Positions 34,690 through 45,700 of a stretch of 64,000 bases of DNA are shown here, one piece after another. Below the pieces are notes generated by a model. That model did not search any database. It worked only from the letters and a program-made list of their open reading frames with translations, and was not told where the DNA came from. The number at the start of each line of letters is the position of its first letter. Positions within the stretch are counted from its first letter, which is position 1. A program made the position numbers and the translations under genes. Source of the DNA: Macrocystis pyrifera (Eukaryota > Sar > Phaeophyceae > Laminariales > Laminariaceae); assembly GCA_031763025.1 (NCBI GenBank), contig JASSKH010000005.1, forward strand, positions 9,394,849 to 9,458,848, given 5' to 3'.

Positions 34690-35513
34690 CGTTTTTTTTT
34701 TTTTCTGATTAGGGTACGCGCTTGCAGTACTTCAAAGCTCATGTCACTCTCTTCTTTTTTTTTTTTCAATTGTCCCCGAAATTGTTACAGTATTTCAGCA
34801 GCAGTTCAGCAGTCAGTCGGTTGTGTGGCAGTTTTAACATTTATTTTTTTACCGTTTCGTTTTTTTTAAACCGTTTCAACGAGAGTCGACGTACGCAACC
34901 GATTTACGGTTTTCTCGACAACTTTGCACGGCAGTTTCACGGGAGAAGTGTAACCCTGTTGCTGCTGCGGTAGCTCCTTCGAAGCTTTCTAAGTTTCTGG
35001 CCTCCGCTCGGCTTGTGGTGTGTACATGTGTGTGTATGTGTGTGTGATATGCATGGCGTGATGTCGATTCGGCACAGATGTAAATGCAGACCCCTGGTAC
35101 TTTTTTTTCTTCTTCTTCTGTAGTTCTATGCAAGTTATATTAAGAAGAAGCGGTGGTTACCGTTCGAAAATGAGAGCCCGCTTTGTCGTGAGAGTCAGGG
35201 CCTCCTTTTTCGACGAAAATCGAGCGTCAGAAACGGCCTCGTGCTCTCTCCTTGCTGCTGCTTGCGAAACTGCATGGATGGGCAGTCACACACACGCACA
35301 CACACATACGCACCGCACTACAAGTGAGAGAGAAGCCGAGGCTAACGATGCCTTCACCCGTTGGTGCCTGCGCACCTCACCCGTTTTTTTTTTTTTTCTT
35401 GTGCCCCGTCTTCTGGTGCTTGTGTTCTTGGGGTCCGTTTTTCTGGGGCTGTTCTCTCGTGCTGTTCGGTGAAACTGTGCGGCAACTTATTGCGTCCCTC
35501 TGTTGTAAAACTG
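34690..35513. other. T-rich spacer, no gene recognised
   Basis: Contains T-runs and a CACACA patch at 35286-35306. If the ABC1 kinase continues in this stretch I cannot see its exons. Confidence 0.35.
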
Positions 35514-35628
35514 TTACGGGGGGTCCATAGTTAAAATAGGACCTATGGTGTACGTAAAAACCTACCAGGTGTATATTTACCTATTTTTACTAACAAAATT
35601 TGGTCCCGTTAACTATGGACCCCCGTAA
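35514..35628. mobile_element. 105-bp-class palindromic MITE, copy 2
   Basis: TTACGGGGGGTCCATAGTTA at one end and TAACTATGGACCCCCGTAA at the other. It is followed by TA and preceded by TG. Confidence 0.85.
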
Positions 35629-35808
35629 TAACTAATTTCAACCCGTTCCTACCAACCCAACCAACCCCCAACCCTCTTAATTATCCCCCCTTGCACACAC
35701 GATCTGTATGTATCGTTGTACGAAGTATACAGTATATATATATATATAGCTGTGATTTTTTTTATACGAGCAGCACGCCTTCTTTCTTTAGGTGCCCCGC
35801 GTCGACAA

Positions 35809-35908
35809 NNNNNNNNNNNNNNNNNNNNNNNNNNNNNNNNNNNNNNNNNNNNNNNNNNNNNNNNNNNNNNNNNNNNNNNNNNNNNNNNNNNNNNNNNNNN
35901 NNNNNNNN
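35809..35908. other. Assembly gap of exactly 100 N
   Basis: The round size suggests a placeholder between contigs, so the true length is unknown. The plus-strand kinase and the minus-strand import receptor both run towards it without reaching their 3' ends. Confidence 0.95.
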
Positions 35909-36759
35909 AAAAGTTACAAAAAAACTACCACCATGGGCGGGAATATAAGGACCGCTTGGTCTTCATACGAATGTAAAAACGCCTCATTGTATTTCCGCTC
36001 AGAGTGGTACGTTTTGACAGGTGCTATACCTACCTGCCTACCCCCCTACCCGCGTATGAGACGCGTCAGAGATGCCACGTGCGCTGGAGGCCGTGCGCGT
36101 GCGCCGACTGCACTCGCTACACACGGCTGAGGAGGCCAACTAACACTCTCCGCGTCTTGCGCGACAAACCAAGAAGGATACAAGCAGGAGAGGCCGGGAA
36201 CTGCGCTGCGCGGGGGTGACTGGCTTTTTTTGGGCTTGAGCACGCGTCAGGACTCTCTCTCCGCGCGCGAAACGGCGGAGGAGGTGAAAAGGCGAAAATG
36301 AAACAACCCAAGAGCACTATATATGCGTGTGCGCATACACCCGACGACAGAACATGGAGACGAGTGATTTATTGCTGTTTGTACGAACACCCCTCTACGA
36401 TTCTAAAGAAGACAATACGCACTCGCACTCGTATACAAGTCGCACTCTGTCCCTAAGCACCTTCTGTGTAATAATGATATTAATAGCATAATACGGCATT
36501 TATATATTTACTGGGGCAGTAACCGCAGAGTTCGTAGCCACCGGACAAGAACCTGGGCATGCCGCTGGTACGTTATCCCTGTCTTCTCTCGCGTGATTGC
36601 GGGCGGGTTAGAGGCTGAGATAATAAGTGAATCGAAGAGCTAGCCACCGGGCAAGCAACCGGGCAAGCAACACCGGCCAGTCAGGACGTACTATTTAGTA
36701 TGTATCAAGGTCTCTGCTAGTACATTAAAAAAATAATAAGTTGTAGGTATGCGGCTCAC
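35909..36759. other. Sequence between the gap and the import-receptor exons
   Basis: No exon is recognised. The following exons of the minus-strand import receptor would be expected here or beyond the gap. Codon-like frames at 36046-36243 have no recognisable domain. Confidence 0.35.
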
Positions 36760-39700
36760 ATGATGACATCCATGTAGGCTTCCCCCATCTCAGTGAAGAG
36801 GCGGCACAGCCCGAGCGCAACGTCTTCGTCCTCCTCATCCACGGCCTCCTCGTAAGCCGCCTGTTTTAGATAACAACGTGCTAATATGTTCAAATCATCA
36901 GAAAGACACAATGACAGCAGTAACAGCGGCATCGTACGTACCGGTAGCACACAAATCAACCCCCGATAAAACCAAAGCAGTATACTGACTGTGAAAAAAA
37001 GGGTAAATCAAAACCAAATCAAAAATAAAACCAAACCAACCAAACCAAAGTAAAGCGAAGCAAAGCCCAGCAAAACCTATTCAAGATCAAAATAAAAGCC
37101 AAGCAAAGCAAAGCAAACAGAACCAAACCAGAACAGCATCACCCTGTTCTCGTAGCCCAGAAGAGCAAGAGCAACACCGTCATACACGACCACCTCCCCC
37201 CCCCCCCCCCACCGCCCTCCCATAATGTTGCGAGCGAATGCTATTAATAATAACAGTGTCAAATCTTGACGGCACAAAAAAAACGTGTGACCCCTTTTGA
37301 CTTAGTTGCCTGAGGCGTCCGCTGTCACGGTAAACAAAATAAAAAACGAGGACCGCCGATTTTGGTGTGACCACCAACATACACACAAGTCGACGGCAGC
37401 TACGAACAAACATCCTGTAGCGCGAGTTCCTATACGGCGACAAGCTACACTACTGTAACTTACGTAACACCGCACGGTGATACCTATCCAATCCCGTCGC
37501 ATCCATCACCTCCAACGCCATGGTCTTGGGCGCCATTAGCTGCATTTTTTCGGACCGAAACACCGTAACAAAAAGACCACCTCTAACCTCCCCCCCCCCC
37601 CCCCCCCCCCCCCCCTGCTTCCCCCCCCCCCCGCTCCCCCGGCCCGTTCCCGACGCGCGCTACGATAGTGATACGGGCACTTTTTTCCTTCTAAGGCAAA
37701 TATTTCTTCTGACTTGACCCAGTATCGTTGGAATACCATTAGTGTTTTCACAAAAAAATGTTCGTGTATATACCTACTATTACGGGGGGCCATAGTTAAC
37801 AGGGCCTACGGTACAGACAAACACCCATATATTTCCATATTTGTACTAACAATATTTGGTCCTATTTACTATGGCCCCCCCCGTCATATTGATAGGCTAC
37901 GAGTATGGGATAGGTCATCGGGTTGGTTGCACATTCACTTTTTTCTCGAGGTCAGGCTATCAACTCACTATTATATTAGTACATATGAGGTCCTCAGGTG
38001 CGGAGCGTCAGAAAAAATCAGGTGGAATCCTACCGTGGCGCGCGTCTCCCTCTTTATCTACGGTATAACACCCCGCGGAACCGACCCAGTCCCGCCGCCA
38101 TATCACCTCCAATGCCATGGCCTTGGGCACCATTAGCTGCACGATGGCGAAGTCCGTCGGTTCGTACTTGCGCAGCACCTGAACCACCGGACGAACGAGA
38201 TCCCCCGCACAACGTCGAACGAGAAGAAGAAAAAACAGAAAGAGGCAACGATGGACAGCGGGGGGGGGGGGGGGGGGGGGGCAAAAATAAGGCCGTGTTG
38301 TTCTATTGTTGTTGGGAGTCGTCGGGGGAGGCGGGGAGGGGGTACTCGTTATCATGCATGGTCGTAGTCGGATGACCAAAGACCCTCACATCCCTACAAC
38401 GCCTGGACGGAGCGCGTCGGGTTTTCATCGACCAGGCAGACATTGCTTGCGGCAAGCGCGAAGCGCCGTGAGGTGATGGGCGAGTCGCGTGAAGGGTGAG
38501 CTGCATCTTACTAAGAACCGCTTTAGAGGCGGACTCTCTTGCATACGGATGACAGCGCCATTGACTTAATTTCTGGTGTGACCGCTTCCAGAGATAACAA
38601 TGGGTTTACTATATAACTGCCTCATGGGTGCCTCATCATATACACACTTCGAGATGCGATCATCCCCCTTGCGCGGAGTTAAGGTTCTTTGCCCCGCACC
38701 ATATGATCTAACTCGACCGCCAGCAGTGTTGAGTGCCAAAAAACAACAAAACGAAAAAAAAAAAACGTTACCCTGGCTGTCTAGCTGACGCGGTGAGAGG
38801 CCTGTTTTACAGCGTCGTTGCCAACCGACGCCAACCCAACCTATACATAATATTGATGCACCAGGTATACAAAATAGGGGGAGGGGGGGGGGTGTTCCAA
38901 TGTTTACCTTTGCACGCCTGACTCTCGTCAGAACTACACCAGCGGCCACAACCACAACGTCTTCCCCGTCCTCCGCCCTTCACCCTAATCTACTCCCGCC
39001 GAATGGCCCGACTCAAACCATGCCCCCCCTTCCCCCATCTCCGACGCACCAATCTACTTCGCACAGTACTACCGCACCGCTCGCGCCAGCAAACTGGCCC
39101 CACACGCTACACTGTACAACTCCACAAAACAACTCAAAGTTCCCCGTACTTCCGTACTCAAAATCTGGAATTCCGCATTCCACCCCCCCTCCCTCCCCCA
39201 TCCCCCCCCCCCCCCCCCACCCCCGTCCCCCCCTGCCCCCACCCCACACCCCCAACGAGCCTCCCCAACGAAAAAAAAATGGAACCCCCCCGTCACCTCG
39301 ACAAGCAGATCCACCGCCGGCTCGAACAGTTCGGGCTTCTTGAGGGCGTCGAAGGAGGCCGCCGCAAGGGGGTTAAGGACCAAGTCGTCGGCGGGGATGT
39401 GCACGTACCGTACCCAACTCTGCAGGCACTGGAACACGGTTTCCTGGGTAGGGTAAGGGTAATAGTGAGGGCGGGGGCGAGGGTGTAGGTGAGGGTAACG
39501 GAACAGTACCGGTAGATATCACGGCAAAAGTAAGGGTTACGGCAGCTGTAACAGTAACGGCAAAGGTAACAATAGCGGTAACAGTAACGGCAATGTTAAT
39601 GGTAACAGCAACGGCAGCGGTGACAGCAACGAGAGCAACGGTAAATATAACGGTAACAGTAACGGTAACGGTGACGGCATCGGTAACGGTAACATAAACA

Positions 39701-42700
39701 ATAACAGTAGCGGTAACACCAACGGAAATGCCCATGGTATATATATATATAACAATAACGGTAACGGCAACGGTAACATTGGCGGTAGCGGTAACATTAG
39801 CGGTTACAGTAACGGCAATGTCAATGGCAACAGCAACGGCAGCGGAAACAGCAACGAGAGCAACGGTAAACATCACGGTAACAGCAACGGTAACGGTGAC
39901 GGCAACGGTTACATAAACAATAACAGCAGCGGCAACACTAACGGATATGTCCATGGCATACACAACAATAACGGTAACGGCAACGGTAAACACTAGCGGT
40001 AGCGCACACGGAAGTGTCATGATAACAGCAACGGCAGCGGTAACAGCAACGAGAGCAACGGTAAACATCACGGTAACAGCAACGGTAACAGTGAGGCGGC
40101 CTCGGTATAATAAACAATAGCAGCAGCGGCAACACTAACCGAACTGTCCACGGTAACAGCAACGGTAGTGGTAAGTAGTGATGGTCACGGAAACGGTAAC
40201 GGTAACACCAACGTCCCACACTTTGGTGCTAGCAACGGAAATGCCAATGGTACCAGAGACGGTATGGGAAACGCCGATGGCAGCGACAAGCCCGAACGCA
40301 ACGCACAACCTCCAAGCGGGTACGTAGGGACCGCGGGGGTGGGGTGGGGTGGGGTGAACGTGGGCGGGTGCAGGCAGCATTGCAGGGTAAATGCAAACCC
40401 TCTTCGCAACGACGAACGCCGCTTCAACAACGTTTTACCGCTGCGCCCTCTCGCCTCTATTCAGGCCGTGATCGATGGCCTCGCATCCACGCGTGGCACT
40501 CACGGTTCCCGCCCGCCCCCTTTCCCTGCACCTAACTTCTCCACCCCCCCCCCCCCCCTCCAACCCCTTCCGTCCAACAAATATCGGCGCTTACAAAAAA
40601 CACTCAACCCCAACCGAAGATGCAATATGTAAAGGGACAGCCCTTGACCGGCCGGCCTTTTACACTAAAGCCCTGTTCACCGTTTTTTTCCTCAAAATTT
40701 CCGGATTTCAAATTTCCAAATTTCCAAATTTACCGCTGTAAGGGCTGTGGTGGTCAACAAAAGAAAAACTCTTAAAAAAAAATCATCAATTTAGAAAAAT
40801 TGAAAAATCGGAAATTTGGAAAAGTAAAAACAGTGAGCGGGGCTTAAAACTTACACCCACTAAGACCTATGCCAATGGGAAAGCGAAGTATCAATAAAAA
40901 GTTTTTAACTCCAAATAAATCCGCCAAAAAAAATTAGAACACGCTTCCTATGGGCACGTTTAGAAAAAAAAAAGTTCCCAACTTTTGGAAAAGCCCGAAA
41001 AAAGCAAATCTGGGGCCGATGTTGGGCCAAGATCGGCTTGAGAAAAACTCAGGCCGATCTTTGGTTCGAAGCGGCGAGATTCCGCGTCCTCGGCAGACAT
41101 CGATCGACAAAACCAACGATTGCGTCATGAATTCTGAACGGAGTGCGCCCGTTAGGGGCTCCGACCCACCCTTGGGTCACTGTCTTCACACAATGGCCAG
41201 TGACGTGTGGCGGGCGCTGGCCAGGCGTACGATAAAAAACAATTAGCCGCTGGTGTGTACAAAACAGAAGACAAATTTTCTCGATCCGTCTCGAACGGCA
41301 AAAAACAGGCTTTTTTCAGGTCTGGGAGGATACCGCAGGACGCCGCCGGCAAGCTCTCGCCCGCTAGAGCATGTATTCACTTTCTATCTTCGATGCCGTC
41401 ATCTACTCTCGTTGGCCTTGCCCGACACCAAGCGGGTTGGCCGTGGTCTGAGTCTATATCGAGATCGAGCATCTACCGTCGCACGAGCTGATTTTTATCA
41501 ACGTGTTGACAAGTTGCAACGAGAGGAAACAAATTGCGCCCCCTGCAGCCGTTGGAAAAAAAAGAAGAAAAAATCAAGCATTTATTCCCTTTTTTCCCAC
41601 AGCGGCGGTACGAGGATGTTTTCGGCTGTATTTTTAAAGCAATATTTTTGAAAGAAAACTTTTGGACTTTGAGTTTCCATTGGCATAGGTCTAAAATAAG
41701 AAAAAAAAAGCAGAGATTTTCACGGCTCTTGACCTGACCCAGAAATAGCGGGGTTTCTTATATACCTGGTAGCATGTTTGGCCCCCCAAAACCCACCATC
41801 GTCCTGAAATACTCCAACCCCCAACTCCGACCACAGCGAAAACAAGCCATCAGGCACGTAAAGCAAGGGGGTAGGCACCTGGACCATGACCTCCGCTCCG
41901 AGCGGACCGGCAGCGATCTGCTCGAGCGAGGACAGCAGGAAGGCCGAGGAGGCGCACAGCTGCTGCAGGAACTCTTCCCGTGTTGCCTCCGCCACGACGA
42001 TGCGGTGGCTCACAGCCTCCTCCGGCAGCACCTGAGAACAAACCCGGAGGAAATGAAACCCGGCTTTCGCTTGCGTTAGGTTGTACGAGTGAATACGGAG
42101 TAGAGGGCGATGACTAGAACTGGAGGTAGGGATAGGTATACACAACGGCATAACAGTTCCTGTCTACATACCAGGTACCAGGTAGGCAACCAACAGCCGA
42201 AACGTATGACACAAACAATATTTGTTACTTCGGCAACAGCAGCCGAAACGTGTACCAGGCACTTCGAATTATTCAAAGAACAGCCCCGGTATCGAAAACA
42301 ACAGCCAAAAACGTAAATAAACATCAGCCATCGTATCAGCAAACAGCAGCCCAACGACAACGCAAAGGTACAAAACAGTAGCTCCTGTACCAGCAACAAC
42401 AGCCCAACGTAGACATGCACAAAAATCAGCTTTTGTGTCGGCAAACAGCAGCCTACAAGCAATACGAGCAACAACAGCCCAAACGACTGGTAAACAACAG
42501 CCCTCCTGTACCGCCGATAACAGCCCAAAACGTATTGTGTGAAACAATAGCTTCCGTAAAGGCAGCAATAGCTCAAACGCAAAAACAAAAGCTCCTGTGT
42601 CGGCAACAGCAGCCCAGGCACCTACTGTAACACCGGAACTCCCTGACCACTCCCATACTAATTCCAAGTAATTTCTATACAAACATGTGGGGGTAGATTC

Positions 42701-45700
42701 AAGGGGGGGAAACTCTTAAAATACACCCCCCCTCTCCCCCCTACCCCCCCCCCCCCCCCCGCTAAGGCCATGCACGACATGAGTACCCCCCCCCCGTCCC
42801 CCCGACTCCTTCCCTCCGTATCTCCCACCCTGTCGCCGCCACCTCACACCTGCACCGATCGACCCGATTGCGGCTCGTACCTTCATAAACTCCAGCAGCA
42901 CCCTTGCCGCCTGCTTCTGCTGCTCTGCCGACCCCGCCCTCATGAGGCGTTCGGTCAGGTCCTTCAACACGTTCGGCCAATTGACTTGCAGCGCCAGCGC
43001 GGACTGGGCAAATCAGATCAATCCGCCAAACCCATCGTAGCGGAAGGAGAACAAACAGAAGTGAGACAAAGTGGGGGGTGTACATGAGGGATGAAACATG
43101 AGCGCGCGGGGGGGGGCTTACTCATTTGTTGCTTGCCTGAGTCATTTGACCAATGACCACGCATCCCTTTCGAGACGGTGGGGGGGGGGAGTGTACTCAT
43201 GTCAAGCATGGCCGTAGTCGCATGCATAGGCCCCCGCATCCTACAATGCTGCTGGGACGGAGCACGTCGGGTTTTCACCGACCAGGAAGACATTACAAAG
43301 GGGGGAAGGGGGGGGGGGGTAAGGGCGACAACCCCGAAAAGAGTACCGCCTCCACGATATCACCAGAAAAAAAACGTCTTGTGTGTGGTGTGTGGCGGGG
43401 CAGGACAGCCGATGCAACAGCGTTCTCCCTCTGCAGCGACTTTCGCACCGGTTGTTTTATTGCGGGGCACCATAGTTAATGGGACCAACTATTGTTATTG
43501 AAAATAGAGAAATGTATAGTTTTTAGTGTGGACCGTACCGTAGGTCCTATATACTATGGTCCCCCGCAATAGGAACAGCAGGCTGGTTCCTGACCAAAAA
43601 AATCCGAGCTCGGGGAAAACTCCTATTAATTGGGGGGGGGGGGGGGGGGGCGTGAAAACCGAGAGGAGCACGGCCGTTGATGTCGCTGTCGACACCCTTC
43701 ATGAGGTACTGTAAAACCCGTACAGCAGTACTGCGAGAGATCGGAGCATCACTAGCATCACACACAGCTTTCGACGACATCCTCCGTCTCAGACCCATCT
43801 GCTATGTCAATGGAAACGCGAAGTCCAAAAGTTAGTTTTCAAAAATATTGCTTTGAAAAAACAGCCGAAAATATCCTCGTACCGCCGCTGTGGGAAAAAA
43901 GGAAAAAAAGTTTGATTTTTTTCTTCTTTTTTTTTTTTTTTAAATGGCTGCAGGCGGCGCAATTTGTTTTCTCTCGTTGCAAAATGTCAACACGCGGATA
44001 AAAATCAGCTCGTGCGACGATAGATGCTCGATCTCGATATAGACTCAGCCCACGGCCAACCTGCTTGGTGTCGGGCAAGGCCAACGAGTATAGATGACGG
44101 CATCGAAGATAGAAAGTGAATACATGCTCTAGCGGGCGAGAGCTTGCCGGCGGCGTCCTGCGGTATCCTCCCAGACCTGAAAAAAGCCTGTTTTTTGCCA
44201 TTCGAGACGGATCGAGAATTTTTGTCTTCTGTTTTGTACACACCAGCGGCTAATTGCTTTTTATCACACGCCTGGCCAGCGCTCGCCACACGTCACTGGC
44301 CATTGTGTGAAGACAGTGACCCAAGGGTGGGTCGGAGCCCCTAACGGGCGCACTCCGTTCAGAATTCATGACGCAATCGTTGGTTTTGTCGATCGATGTC
44401 TGTCGAGGACTCGGAATCTCGCCGCTTCGAACCAAAGATCGGCCTTGAGTTTTTCTCAAGCCGATCTTGGCCCAACATCGGCCCCAGATTTGCTTTTTTT
44501 TTTCGGGCTTTTCCAAAAGTTGGGATCTTTTTTTTTTTTTCTAAACGTGCCCAGGAAGCGTGTTCTAAATTTTTTTGGCGGGTATCTTTGGAATTCAAAC
44601 TTTTTATTGATACTTCGCTTTCCCATTGGCATAGGTCTCACAGTTTTTTTTTTTTTTTTTTTTTCTGAATTAATATCATATCACATAATTAACACTGATA
44701 ATAGTTTATTGCCAGAATCCAGTCCGTGGTCCCCGAGAACGCAGAAGCGGTCTACAGGTGGGTTAGGAAACCAAAGCTAAGCAAATGAAACGTGAAACGG
44801 TACAAGTACCAGGATGTTAGCTAGTTCCAAGCACATACTGCTGTGGAGGAATAGCTCAAATCACTCACAAGGGACAAGCACAGGCGGGTGGTGACGGCCT
44901 GCTTGTCCACTCCTCCCCACCGGACCAGGTGGTCCACAAGCGAATCTCGGAGCGAGGGAATACTGCGGCGAGACAGAAACGATAAAACGGTACACAGCGT
45001 CAAGAGGCAACAAGCAAGGGACGGAGGAGGGCTGGGGTGCACTCGAGGGGCATTCTCATATGTTGCTTGCCTCAAGTCATTCGACCATTGACCACGCACC
45101 CCTTTCGATCCGGAGCACAACTGCTACTCTTGATATTACGGGGGGCCATAGTAAATAGGATATACGGTACACATAAAAAAACATATATATTTACCTATTT
45201 TTACTAACAAAAACTGGTCCTATTTATTATGGTCCCCCGTAACAGACACATCTCACAGTTGAGCGTTCAATACGTTGTTTCCATCGAATACATACCTGGT
45301 AGAATGCTTTTGCTATACCTCGCATCCCTACATTGCCGGGACGGAGTGCGTCGGGTTTTCACCGACCAGGCAGACATTGCTTGCATCAAGCGTGAAGCGC
45401 CGTGAGGTATTGGGCGAATAGCATGAAGGGTGAGCTGTATCCCACGAAGAACAGCTTTAGAGGCGGATTTTCTTGCAAATGGATGACAGCATCAATGAAT
45501 TGATTTAATTTCTGGTGTGGCCACTTCCAAAGACAGCAATGTGTTTGCTATGTAACTGCCTCGTGGGTGTCTCACCATATACACACTACGTGATACGATC
45601 ATCCCCCTTGTGCGGAGTAAAGGCTCTCCCCGCACAAAAAATATCTAACTTGACCGCCAGCCGTGGTAACCGCCACAAAAAAAAAAAAAAAAAAACGGTA

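Noticed and set aside
39373-40071. 232-codon Val/Ala/Thr-rich minus-strand frame resembling a membrane protein
   Set aside because: It is the translation of the AACGGT hexamer satellite and begins in an intron of the import receptor.
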